Counted from the first letter of the stretch, positions 46,744-58,003 are shown. The stretch: DNA of 64,000 nucleotides from Scytalidium lignicola (GCA_002812745.2 NCSJ02000070.1:91841-155840); one strand, 5' to 3'. Translations and numbers: made by a program. Notes: a model not told the origin generated them from the sequence alone.

Positions 46744-48338
46744 CTATAACATGGAATTGGGGCCACCACCTCTACGAGTCCACACCGCATCGATGTTCAT
46801 GTCGAGACTTCTAGTAATAGAAAATTCAAACGTTATCAGGAGTTCACGCTTCATACTAAGTTATATTAGAAACAGCACTTACCCATCATCTCTATGTTTG
46901 ATCATAGGATTAGTCGATCCAGGCTGAGGATTGCCGAAGACCACATTTTTCGTCTGCGAGCAGCGCGATGGTGTCAGTATGTCTTTTACGAATTGGATAG
47001 ATTTAGGTTATGCATAGAAAAGGGGAAATTCTCACAATTCCCAGAGTCAGGTGAATGGCAGGGGGATCGGTAGCATCATAATCTTCCAGTGGTTCTTGAT
47101 TCTGAAGATGCTGGATATTCTTCGCCACGAGTTCAGCTTGCTTCGCACCCCTAATATAGTTTCCTCACTTAGTCGAACCTCCAACTTCTTGACAAATAAT
47201 CACTTACGGTCTGGCTGCCTTATGTGCTCCGGTGTCGGCGACATCTCCAATGGCAAAGATATTGGGATATTTTGCATTGCTAATCTGTAGAGTTTTCAGA
47301 GTTCGGATGAAGCCGTTCTTATCAATAGACTCTGGTGAAAGGGACTGAAGGAGGCTGGATTGAGGGATCTGGCCAGTGCAGATGATCTAGGAGGAACATT
47401 CCATTAGTTGGAATATTATCTTGAGAAAGCGAGAGGCGTTCTTACTGCAAAGTCCGCAGGAATACTCGACCCATCCTCCAACTCAACGTTGAAGTTGCTG
47501 CCATCCGTTGGGTAACCTTCAGCGGGGACCTTGACTCTCGATCCTAATTTCAAATTGATACCTAGATCATTAAACCGCTCTTTGATGATGTCGTGGAGTT
47601 CCTGATTGAACTTATTCATTACATTCTGGCGAGAATGAACAAGAGTGACTGACTTTTCGGGATAAAGTTCCTTGATATCCGTGGCCGTCTGGACTCCGAC
47701 TGCGCCACCGCCGATGAGGACAATTGCCGAACTCTTAACTACTTGTTGTGCATGTTTCCTGAGATAGTCCACCCCTTCAAGCTTTCCCGATCCAGGAAGG
47801 CTAGATGGTGGAGTGAGCTTCGTGCCAGTAGCAATGACCTACGATCAATCAATCAGTAAGAAATATGTCGAAGATAGGGAGGATATCAAAGGATGAATAT
47901 ACTAACTAGATACTTGTAGGGAATATTGTCGACCTGCTGTCCATTAAGGGAAACCTTTCGATCAAGTTGGACGGCGGAGTTATAGAGACTGGTGACTTTG
48001 GCTTGAATTACAGTACCAGACCCAGGCTCACATTTGGCAAAGGTTCCCGGTAGATAAGGAATGAAAGCTTTAGGAGTGTCCACCGCAGTTGTTACTGCAA
48101 ACCTAGGAAACGCGAACAAATGCTGGAAATGAGAGTTTTGTTCGATTAACAGAGTGGTATAGCGACCAGCAAAGCTAGTTGCGAGTTGCTGAGCGGCATT
48201 GACTCCTGCACGGATGAATCATATAAAAATTAGTGAATGTAACTTCATGGAGGACTATTCAGCATTGACAAGTAGAATTATCCAGGACGAACCGACATAG
48301 CTGCCACCGACAACAACTAGGTATTTCAGATCCGGCAT
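46744..48338 (-). CDS. AIF/FSP1-like FAD-dependent NAD(P)H oxidoreductase
   Basis: The first exon is short: MPDLKYLVVVGGSYVG, the FAD-binding Rossmann motif. The intron joins it to VNAAQQLATSFAG and LFAFPRFAVTTAVDTPKAF. The NAD(P)H-binding motif IVLIGGGAVGVQTATDI and the loop VTLVHSRQNVMNKF follow, then FAIICTGQIPQSSLL, and NIFAIGDVADTGAHKAARPG, the second FAD motif. Two small last exons give VVFGNPQPGSTNPMIKHRDDG and WTRRGGGPNSML. This is the AMID/FSP1 branch of pyridine-nucleotide-disulfide oxidoreductases, which pass electrons from NAD(P)H to quinones. No clear mitochondrial leader is seen. Its link to the neighbouring reductase is positional only. All six or so exons join without stops. 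Confidence 0.88.
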
Positions 48339-49488
48339 GTCCAATCGCGATCGGTTTAAACTCCACGAAAATATATGAAGATTGAGAGTCGCGTACTACG
48401 ACGTTTTTGTTATCTAGCTGTCAATACTATTTACTATAGGTAAAAATATGAAATTGAACGCATTAAAAGATAAATAAAATGATATGATGGAGACGGAGTT
48501 AAAAATATTTGGGTCATACGTAGTCAACAAGCGTTCGGCCGACAACGGAACGGAGATACGTAGGAAGTCGGATCCGAGTCTTTAGCCCATGGGTATTTTT
48601 ATCAAAAAAGAAGCCTCGGTCCCTTACTATAATGAATACTTAACCGCTGTACTTACCGTAAGTACCTCCGTACCAACCAAGGAACTTGCATCTGTCGTGC
48701 TTTATCCTCTAAAACTCTTGCCGTAAAATCCATAGAGAGCATAGGAATATCATCAATCCAAAGTGCGACGCTGGGATGATTGCCTGATTAAGAGGCTACA
48801 TTTCTAATCATGTCTACTTACTGTTGAATATAGTTCGTAAGCTTACGAATCATAAGTCGACTTTATGGACTGGTGTAAGTAATATGATGAGATCAGTTCT
48901 ACAGAGCTGTAATTGTAAGATCTGAGAGCAATTCCATTAATCTGTAAATGGCTTGTAAATATGATTATGCTTGCCTTTTGTACAAGAGTTAATTCAGTAG
49001 TTATTTACAATATATTCTATGAGAACTTATTATGATCGGTACAATTGACTTGTATAACAGTATTCTTAGGCCTTATTGTCTGCGCCGGTTTTTACTTACT
49101 AACTTTTAAATAGAATTGATAGTTTCGAATCTGATTGTAGGCCTCAGTTATCCATTAATCTACTAAAAGCGTCTATCAAAGGATAATATCATTTTAGTCA
49201 CTAGCTAAATCAAGCAGATCACTAATGCAATTACTCGATGCAATAACTACACCACGCCTTAATTTAATACATGATATTTTGCGTTATATCAACGTAAAGA
49301 TTTTGACTTATATAATGCACTACTTTATTTAGATCTTCAATATTCAGATCAGATGGGACTTTTTTTAACGCTTTGAATGTGATTACTATCTTCTTTGTGT
49401 CTTCTGAGATCGATAGGCTCGAAACAAAAGCACGTAGTAGTCATCTCTAATCAATAACTACAGAACATCATTGCCACTTTCTCAACTC
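48339..49488. other. Intergenic, AT-rich, with one repeat copy
   Basis: No gene is seen. The stretch 48629-48672 carries the dispersed repeat (minus orientation) with an extra 11-base insertion relative to the 44.2-kb copy. From 48.8 to 49.4 kb the sequence is AT-rich and featureless. Confidence 0.45.
48629..48672 (-). repeat. Dispersed repeat, third copy
   Basis: Read on the minus strand: TACGGAGGTACTTACGGTAA then GTACAGCGGTTAAGTATTCA. It is the 44.2-kb sequence with CTTACGGTAAG inserted after GGTA. It lies upstream of the flavoprotein gene. Confidence 0.4.
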
Positions 49489-50958
49489 TTAGTGGCCTTC
49501 TAGAAAGAATGTCTTCATTGCCCTGGGTTCGATCTGAGCCGTGAATCTGCCATCCCAGAATGTGAACTGACCATCCATCGTCACATTGTGCTCATTATCT
49601 GTCAAATACGCGGTCCCATGCGTCACCAGCGTGCCAATCAACTGCACATTTAGTGTATATGTGTAGTGAGCCGCATTGATAACTGGAATCGCAATGGTAC
49701 CATTAGTATTTATCCAAGCAGTGACATACACGTCATCGACGTTGGACTCGGCCTCGATTCGCACGGCACCGGGCCGCGCGAAACGGAAGTATCCTGACAA
49801 GGCCCAGAGGCGAGCAGCAACTTGGTAAGAGGCGCCCATCACATTGATAAGTGCAGCATCGCCACCAGTCCAGGCACACCACCAGTGGGACCAGCCGGAG
49901 ACGTTATTACGGAAGGCGTTGTGTAAGTAGATCGCCCATTGGAAGCCTTCAAAGTTGTTGCCAGAGATGTCCCAGGTAGGAGTCCATGTTGTGCCGCCGT
50001 CACTCCATTCCGTCTCGATGGTGGGTTGGCCGCGAAGGAGATCGTCAAAGGGCTCCTTAATATCAGATTGGTAGTTGTGGTAGGTATTGATATCGAACAG
50101 GTTGAGCCCACCAAGGCGACCGAGTTCGTAAAGGAGAGTGCGCTGTTGGCGGGCACCGGTAGAGTCACAGCAGGACACGGCAATTTTGGGGAATGCCTTC
50201 TTTACCATAGGGTAGAGGACGGAAAGGAAGTCATAGGCTTGGTAACCATCCGACAGCATGGCGGAGTAAGTGAAAGGGTTGAAGTCGGGTCTGTAAAATG
50301 ATCAGCTTCCTTGACGTAACTTCAAAGGAGCACGTGTGCAATAAACGTACTCATTGTACGCGCCTAGCATGGACACTTTAACGCCACTCTGTTGGTAGAA
50401 TTTGACATATTGGATCAAGTACTTCGCATAGGCCTCACGCCAGTCCTCGGTGCAGTTTGAGCCCCGAACACCGCACAGGTAACCGCCACCAGCCTCTTGA
50501 CCGGTAGTCTTGAAGCAGCCAGGCGCAGACCAAGCATCTGCGTAAAGGAAAAGGTCTGGGTTATACTTAAGTGCATTTTGAGCCAGAGTTAATTGGCAGG
50601 TATCGTTATTGGTAGGAGGAAAGATGTAGTTGAAAGGACCAGCGGGGGTCGCTGGACACTCAGGAAGGATGGTGGCGCCAGCGGAGGATCCGATCAAGTT
50701 GCGAAGGATGGAGAGAGCACCAAGATTCTCATCGAAGAGCGTCTTGACCACCTCCTGCTGGTCGGCTGCTGAGAGGGAGTTGGTCTGACAGGCAGCACCA
50801 AAGGCGCCAGAGCAGCCTCCTCCTACCATCTCCTGGTACCGCTGAGCAGTATTGATGGTGATTGTCGATTGGAAGGAAAGAGGCCGCGTATCGACGGCAC
50901 GGTTGACATGTGCCGCCAAAGCAGTGGCAGCACCAGCCAATACTAGATATTGCTTCAT
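49489..50958 (-). CDS. Secreted GH30 glycoside hydrolase (xylanase/glucanase type)
   Basis: Two exons (50958-50351 and 50290-49489) give 469 residues. The start MKQYLVLAGAATALAAHVNRA is a signal peptide. The acid/base glutamate lies in MLGAYNEPDFNPF, which spans the single intron (GTACGT to TTTACAG), and the nucleophile in IETEWSDGGTTW. Further family phrases are GGGCSGAFGAACQ, YADAWSAPGCFKTTG, and SHWWCAWTGGDAALINV. The C-terminal beta domain includes GYFRFARPGAVRIEA. GH30 enzymes of this type act on xylan or beta-glucans; which one is not decided by the motifs. It is the only carbohydrate-active enzyme of the block and may be unrelated to the metabolic genes. No damage is seen. Confidence 0.93.
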
Positions 50959-51280
50959 CTTGAGTCTGTACTGCAAGTACGCAGAGGATGTGAGGTTAGG
51001 GGAATGGTCTGGAATTGAGGCCAGTCATCTCCCACACACATATATATATACATATGCGCATGGCAAAATACTACTCTTGCAGTCCAGGGTATTGGCGGAT
51101 GAATAGCCACGGAGGTACAGTTAGTACGGACCAGATGCATAATTGATTAAGCCGGGCAAGATTTTGTTGGTCTGCTTACGAAGTTACTCGAGCTCTCGGA
51201 GCTCACACCGACAGAGCCCCACGTTGGCAAAGCTTCGCAAAAGCTTAGCAAGGACGGCGTGCCGGCAGTGAGAGGCGAGG
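50959..51280. other. Upstream region of the GH30 gene
   Basis: No gene. Short GC-rich inverted repeats around 51220-51250 (GCAAAGCTTCGCAAAAGCTTAG region) lie just outside the transposon edge at 51281. Confidence 0.4.
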
Positions 51281-52612
51281 TACGTAAGGGGGTGAACAAA
51301 ATGAACCGCGCACCTTAGCGAGGCGGTGAAGCCAGTATATTGCCGCTTTTATAAACGCGCATTGTTTACTTTATCCTTCCTTATTATTTACTACTATTTT
51401 AATGGCTTGGGATACTCTTACCCGTGTTCGTTATAAAACCAAAATAGAAGATGGCTATTCTAAACGTCAAGCAGCTCAAAATTTACAAGTCCCTAAATCA
51501 ACAACTCAAGAGTAACTCCAAAAGGAAGATCATGTACAAAAATCAATTGGCTGACCGAAAAGTATTCCTGATTTTACAATCCTTACAATTATCCATTGGT
51601 TTACTGGCCATTATGAATGATGAATTTTTTTCTCCTAAACAAATCAAAAAGGAATTCAATTTAAAAATATCAAGACTTATAATTTTGAGAGCTCTAGCAT
51701 GATTTGGATACTATTACTACATTCCTGATTACAAGCTTGAAACCTCAGTAAAAAACAGGTTACTATGCTGGATTTTTAATATTGCAAACTAGGATAAACT
51801 ACTTTAGTATTAGAGAAATAGGATATACACAAATAAAACCATTATACGTACAAATATACTTAGACGCTAACGATTGCTCAAAGCAAAGGGTAAACAGCAA
51901 AGGCTTGATTATATTCAATTTATCTTTCATTCTGATCATAAGTCTATTATAACATAAGCTGCTATTAACTACAATTACAAATTAAAGCTTTATTTTGTTT
52001 CATACGAAGGAGAAGGCAGAGGATTTACACAAAAGAAGTATGCCAAACAAATCCTTCAAGGGCTGTTAAAAGAAATATTCGAAAACAAGGCAAAGTTGGA
52101 GGAAGGGTTCAAAATCCAAGGAGTGTACTGGTGTGTGGAGGACAACAGCAGAGTGTATGGCAAAAAGAACACAGCAAAAAATGGAGGGTTGTGTAATGGA
52201 ATTCGAATAGAATGCCACATCAGATCAATTGATTGGCCTCCTCAATCCCCTGATTTAAATCCTATTGAAAACATATGGCAGGTCCTTAAGCAATTGCTTA
52301 AGAATCGCAAACCAGCGGGTAGGTGGAAGTTGGAGGATCTCAAAGCAGCCATGAAAGATATATGGGAGAATGAAATATCAATTGAGCGGCATATTAACCA
52401 CTTTATTGATACTATGCCTGAACGGATAGCCAAGGTCAGGCTACGAAAAGGAGGCCCTTCAGGGTGGTAGTAAAGGTGGTAGTAGTAGTAGTAGTAGTAA
52501 TAGTAGCCTTGTACAGTAGTAATAAAATAGCAATGTGAAAATGCCTTTTTTGGGTGGCAGAATTGCCTCGCTTGCATGGGTGCGCGGTTCATTTTGTTCA
52601 CCCCCTTACGTA
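51281..52612 (+). mobile_element. Near full-length Tc1/mariner DNA transposon, inactivated
   Basis: The ends match in reverse: TACGTAAGGGGGTGAACAAA at 51281 and its complement at the right edge 52612, continuing through CGCGCACC. The outer TA on each side is the expected target duplication. The transposase begins at 51402 (MAWDTLTRVRYKTKIEDGY) with a helix-turn-helix part SKRQAAQNLQVPKSTT. It carries TAA at 51513-51515, TGA at 51552-51554 (in IG-stop-PKSI, where the family has GRP), and at least one frameshift. The catalytic end at 52096-52470 is open: VEDNSRVYGKKN, IDWPPQSPDLNPIENIW. A GTA-rich microsatellite follows the stop near 52475-52505. The element is about 1.33 kb. It cannot make its own transposase. 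Confidence 0.92.
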
Positions 52613-52902
52613 CCCAGAATTCAACGCTTACCCCGCTGTAACCCCCTCTATTTAGCCGTGTAGTTCTTACTGTATAACTGTATAGCGGTGCTTTGGCTCC
52701 ACTTTGCAAAGAAGCGGATTGCTTTCTTCGATACACCGCTAGATTCATAAGTGGGATGAAGTGTTTTTTGCGCCTGCGTAATACCCCCAAAAGGTCTATA
52801 ATAATTTTTCTTCTGGTGCTAATTCCATTTTAGTCCATAGGCGCGAGTAATGGGCCTAGGAGTTTCCAGTTTTGGCCTTCTAAGAAGTTGACATGGTGGA
52901 AT

Positions 52903-54100
52903 CTAAAACTCAAATGGGATAAAACATCGTCTTCTTCGGCAACGACCATTACACAGAGCTTTTCTTTTACGGAGAAAAGNAAAATCTGATCTATTTTTTG
53001 CCGATTTCACAATGGATATATCTCCCCAGGTTATGTCAACAGAGAATGCAAATTTGATCTCTTTTCTGTGGATGGTGTGATGTTGTCTATCACTATAACG
53101 CCAGCGTCGCATCTGCTTATTCCATCCACCCGTCGCAAACGCTCTACTTGTAGAGTCTGCTGTTATATATTTAATGCCTTTACAGTGACCTCCCAAGAGA
53201 GTATGGCAAGGACCAGTATTGGGATCCCAGGTGTGAACACTAGAATCACTTGAGCCTAAGAGGATCCACTAATCATCGAAAGTTCGTGTTGCACAAAAAA
53301 TAGACTCTTAATTCAGCGTGAGCAATGTTATTATTATTTTGTCTGGTTTGTGGAGATGCTCACCAAAGGCCCCCTATATATCATTTTGGGATCAATCGTC
53401 TTCTCGGCATCTCTCGAGTGTTGCTCGGATTCCCCGGTGCGCGTATCGACCGCTCAATGCCATCAGACGATGCACACGTGAAGCAGATTGAGTACCAGCG
53501 AACCGGAAGAACGCCCAAGAGAGGCAACTCGATGGCCACCAGCCATGTTCCAAACCATGATGCTATCGATAAAATAGCCGCTTGTAGCAACAAGTCTAGA
53601 GTCCAGTGAGATGGCGACAGATAACAAGTTACAGTCAGCGTTGAGGGTGCGAAGACAACTCCTACTGGCGACGTCCTAGTTTAACTGCTGCGTCTTCACT
53701 GCACGAAGCAATCGTGGATTTGTCGCTGTTAAAGTCGACGCCATTGGCCCGATCCTTATGCCTGTGTAGTTCAATATTATTATGATTGGATAACCTCCAT
53801 TTCTATCGATATGCCATAATCTTACAGCACCATCCCCCAACCACTAGCCAGAGATTTACCATTAAGTCTATAACGCAGAGCTTCATGATAGTTGTTTTTG
53901 TTTTTGCAAGGTACTATTAACATACAAAGAACCTTGCCGCTGACTACATCAAAGACATGGCACCCTTTGTTACCGGTGGCTAGTTGATTTCTATCTGTAG
54001 AAAAGCTAATATACCGGACATTTGACTTATGCTGGAAGGTATAACTTAGTTTAACATTGACACGGGCTAGGTTGAAAGAGCAATAAATTTATCTTTAGTA
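52903..54100 (-). pseudogene. WD40-repeat protein, decayed
   Basis: Minus-strand translation in several frames gives WD40 phrases: KSNVRYISFSTDRNQLATGN then KGCHVFDVVSGKVLCML (about 54050-53910), then LRYRLNGKSLASGWGMVL, SVAISLDSRLVATSG followed by IMVWNMAGGHRVAS (about 53610-53510), and HCKGIKYITADSTSRAFATG (about 53190-53130). The frames switch and are closed by stops, with an ambiguous base at 52980. Beta-propeller repeats of this sort often belong to fungal STAND or corepressor proteins, but the N-terminal part is not preserved well enough to tell. Confidence 0.6.
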
Positions 54101-54306
54101 GACAATCTTCTTGGCCATGCATCGATGTCGCTATCACTTATTATCTTTTATGTTTTGTATTCGTCTCTCAATTTCCTCGATAGTTGACTTAGACTTTCTT
54201 CTCGTGGACATGTAGCTTTTTATTCTCCTTCTGCCCTGATAGTAGATTGAATCTGCGGTTGGAACATTGACAATTCGGTCAAATCCAGCTGATCGCCGCC
54301 TGGTGT

Positions 54307-54997
54307 TTAATAACTGTGCCGATTGACTGCGGAAATTCGGTCTCGTGATTCTCGATTGGGTCGGGGTGGTTTTTCGAGGAATGCCGCTGGAGTTCGGCAG
54401 CGGTAGAGAGCCTCATGTTCGAATGGAGACATCCTTGTACTGAACATCAAAAATCCCGATGATGTTTCTTTCATGCGTGTTTCTAGTTGCTGGAGATGAA
54501 AAGCTTTCGTAGAAGCCAAGGCGTTATACTCTGGAACATTTAAACCACCCACCTTGATGGCCATAGAACATGCTAAGTTCAGGTCTTTTTAATAAATCAT
54601 CGAAAGGGAGGCCAGTGGCGATCTTCTCAAAAAGAGAGCGTCGCCTATCAATTTGCTCTCAGAAACAAAATATGTCTTGCCCAGAAGATACTCCCTTGCT
54701 AGTCGTAAGAAACTTCCATACCCTATGAAGAAATTTCAACTTTCTACATGCACGGCTAACTTGTTCCGATGGATCTAGTGAAGAGGAATCGTTCATAATT
54801 TGATCTATTCCATCTTGACCTTCAAGATGACAAACTATAAATCTATCAATTAAAAGCAACAGTCGATTGAGACAATGGTTATGGTTTTGTAGCTCATGCT
54901 GTAGCTCCGCATTGATAATACTGGCCCGAAAATGATGTAGCCAGTTTGCAGTTAGAATTTCCATATTGGTCGCATGAATGTTGACTCGGGGTTCCAT
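54307..54997 (-). pseudogene. Hypothetical fragments upstream of the WD40 remnant
   Basis: Two minus-strand frames, 54997-54659 (NHCLNRLLLLIDRFIVCHLE) and 54564-54307 (QQLETRMKETSSGFLMFSTR), look helical and protein-like. They could be the N-terminal part of the WD40 gene or another lost gene. No family is recognised and no clean splice joins them. Confidence 0.3.
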
Positions 54998-55559
54998 GAT
55001 CGAGAAAATATCTACTATGAATGAGTATTCAAAAACTTAAACAACACCCTTTCCACAAAACTTATAATCTTGCCGTATAGTGTTCTAGCTCTATACTCTG
55101 ACGACATGACCACAAGAGACCCGCAGAGGTCTTTAATATTAATACCTATTAATCGACGACGCTAAAAATTAACTGATTCTGAGAGAAGATCGATAGTAAA
55201 TATTGATTGTATCTCATGTCATTGTAGTGCTCACGTGTAGCAAACAATCCAGGCTAAAATCCTTTCTGCTGCTCCGCTTTTTTGTGAGCCGTTCGAGTGT
55301 ATTCTCTGAAGAATTCGATCATATCTAGGAATTGGGGTCGTTAGTGGTGCCTGAATCATTTAGCTAGGATTAATTCCCTCCTACATTTCATATAGCCCGG
55401 CTGGAAACCGAGAAGGATCAAGCTCTCGCTCAAGCTGTTCGAGCATTACTTAGATTTTTAGATGATTTAAAACTAGCCGCACGAAAAGAAACATGCCTGC
55501 GAATGGACCCTCATTAGTATAATTGGTAAAATAGTAAATAGGTAGTTGGGAAATAGCCT
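54998..55559. other. Intergenic or heavily decayed DNA
   Basis: No gene. A short plus-strand patch near 55410-55490 (EKDQALAQAVRALLRFLDD) could be relic coding sequence. The rest is not interpretable. Confidence 0.35.
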
Positions 55560-57110
55560 TTAGAGTTATTAGTAAACGTTTGCAAGTATCATGGTCAAAG
55601 CAGGTCATCACACCCGGAACAGCTTCTCGATTTTGATATTCTTCCTATAACTTTTGCGACGATTTTAGCCGAACACAAGAAGGTATCGCCACCACTTCAT
55701 CAGCTTGAATGATTTCGAATTGTCCTAGATGAAGGCAAATTTAAAGGTAATGTTGATTTATAGTCAACTAATAAGTTCGAAGCTCATTTTATTCGGAACA
55801 CCTTCACTAAACAGTTCCATGCGATTCATAGCCTCCCGGGACAACGTTGCTGGTGCTTATCAGGAACACCAGTCCAAAAACTCACTTGAAGACTTGGGGT
55901 CTTTGATATAGTTTCTTTGGGTGCCTTATCTAGACAGTAAAACCAACTTCAAGAAGCACATCAACTCTTCTCTCTTGACAGGAAAACCCAGATCAACTCT
56001 GAATCTTCGTCTATTCCTAGATGTCGTATGTTTACGTCGAATGTTGTCGTCACTAAATCATCCCAAGACCCAATACCAGACGCAACGAGTCACCTTATCC
56101 CCTGAGGAGAGAAAGTTATACGACGAGATTCTACCAAGCTCACTAGGTGAGATTGATAATATCATATCTATCAAGAGCTCAGAATCAGCTTATAGCAGCA
56201 TTCTGAGAGCGATTCTTTGAACGAGAATGCTCTGTGATCATGGCACCTTTCTCGAAACAGCGAGAAAAAGCAGGCTAGCGACTCCATCGATGAATAATGA
56301 AGATACATTTGCTACACTGCAGGAGGGCGACGAAGGTATATGCTCTGATGAATTCCTTTCTATCCTAAGCACTTAAAAGAACACTAACTTCGCTGAATTA
56401 GACCAATTATCATCATTTCCAGACTTAAATAGTAGTAATCCAACACGAATGGATATTGATGTCCCCCAGCCGACGAGTCATAATCTTTTGCTCCCTGCCT
56501 CCGCAAAAACCAAGACTGGACATTCAACGAAATTGCTTGCACTTGTGAAAAATCTGAAGAGTGAAGAGTCGTGCTGTAAAAGGTAACTATTTGTTTTTGC
56601 ATAAACACCCATGTCTAATAAAGCAACAGCATTGTCTTATCCTGTTGGCAAATAACATTCGATCTTGTAGAGCCTCTACTTCGCTCACACAATCCAACTT
56701 ACATACGCATTGATAATAATGTTTCGGGATCAGCGCAAGCTTCAATAGTCGCAAAATCCCACGATGACCCCACGATAAAAATCATACTAATAACCATCGC
56801 TGCTGGGGCTGTCGGATAGGTAATAGTCCTTGTCAACTCCAATCGGACCACTGACAATGGATTCACAGTCCAAATCTTACCATCGCCACACAAGTACGCA
56901 TACTAGAACCCCAGTGGAATCCTTCCATAGAATTTTAGACTATAGGACGTGCTCTTTGACCCACAAAAGAAAGTTGTGACGGTGACTTGATATATTACCG
57001 AGAACATAATCGAGGAGGTACGCATATGTTTAAAGACTTAAGGCTCAAAACTAAAACTCGTATAGCAAGTTCAAGATAAGCAAAGTAAGGAATTAGAGTC
57101 AGTAGAACAT
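55560..57110 (+). pseudogene. SNF2-family helicase (RAD5/RAD16-like), decayed
   Basis: The plus strand gives, in order: YHGQSRSSHPEQLLDFDI, PPLHQLE-stop-FRIVLDE (motif II region; the stop is where the family has Trp, TGG to TGA), EAHFIRN, IHSLPGQRCWCLSGTPVQ (motif III), NLRLFLDVVCLRRM, LSPEERKLYDEILPSSL, then the second RecA lobe (IVLSCWQITFDLVEPLL, NPTYIRIDNNVS, AGAVG) and a late VTVT-stop-YITENIIEE, where CGA to TGA fits. Frames break several times and stops are numerous. It is a dead copy of a SWI2/SNF2 ATPase of the kind often found in fungal accessory DNA. Confidence 0.75.
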
Positions 57111-57582
57111 TGAATCGAGACCTGGGTTCAAAAAACGAGACTTCACTGCGTCTACAGGTTAGTTACGCCATCTAACATCCTTGCCTTCGTCTGTCCTCTA
57201 ATCCAGGTAGAATCTTCGATCTCTTTTATGTTCGTGAAAAAATGAACGAATTGTATTGCAGATAAATTTATCGAAGATATAATGACGGCTGATTATGGTG
57301 CGAAAGAAGATGTATCACTATCAAAGCACACTCCGGCCATTATCAGCTCTATGTTTGAGATATCTCTAATATGAAAATTTTAATAAATCTGTACTAATTA
57401 TTAATTAATTAAAAAAATCTTTTTAGTTAAATAAATGAATAACAAGTGTAATTATTAAATTTAACTGGGTTCAATTAGCCCCAAAGTCCAAAAGTCAAAT
57501 CACTGAAATTTCAAAACGTCAATTTACTTAAATTGGCATAATCCTTCTACTTGGTAACCACATATGAGATTTCCTTTAGGCT
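57111..57582. other. AT-rich spacer
   Basis: No gene. Contains TTAATTAATTAA-type low complexity near 57395-57415. Confidence 0.4.
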
Positions 57583-58003
57583 AGTGAAAATAGCATCACT
57601 TATGCAAAAAAGTTATAATTATGCGTGTTATGCAAGATAAAACGGCTTTATCTAACCACAACCATTCAATTCTTAACCGAAACTTGGTGTACGTAAGGGG
57701 GTGTCAGAAAAGGCTCCCGCACCCCTAGCGACGGAATAAACCAATTAAGTGCTCTGTTTTGCCTAAAATTCACGCTGCCTTAATGTTACCAAATGATCAC
57801 ACTATTTCAAACTTCAGCCGCCATACAATGATTCCACTAATTCGCCAGAATAGCAAGAGAAAATCTCCTGATTCGGCCAAATATCTCTCGCTTACATGGG
57901 GTGCGGGAGCCTTTTCTGACACCCCCTTACGTAATTAGACGAAACCACACTATTTTTGCACAACACGCGTAGTTACGACTTCGCATAAGTGGTTATTTAC
58001 GAG
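57583..58003. repeat. Old inverted-repeat element hosting a younger MITE
   Basis: The left arm (about 57583-57655: CACTTATGCAAAAAAG, TTATGCGTGTTATGCAA) is matched imperfectly in reverse by about 57941-58003 (TTTGCACAACACGCGTAG, CGCATAAGTGG). The arms are worn, whereas the element nested between them is crisp. A related arm appears at about 80-117 in this window. Confidence 0.6.
57690..57933. mobile_element. MITE with perfect 36-bp inverted ends, Tc1/mariner type
   Basis: Bases 57690-57725 (TACGTAAGGGGGTGTCAGAA and onward to GCACCCC) are matched exactly in reverse at 57898-57933. The first 14 bases equal those of the Tc1/mariner element at 51281 and the fragment at 30082. The 244-bp unit, including TA on each side, encodes nothing, so it is likely moved by a related transposase. 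Confidence 0.9.

Noticed and set aside
49839..50301. Open frames on other frames across the GH30 gene
   Set aside because: They are shadows; the GH30 frame carries both catalytic glutamates.
19001..51000. Typical secondary-metabolite cluster
   Set aside because: Tailoring-type enzymes are present, but no polyketide synthase, peptide synthetase, terpene cyclase or prenyltransferase was found in any frame.
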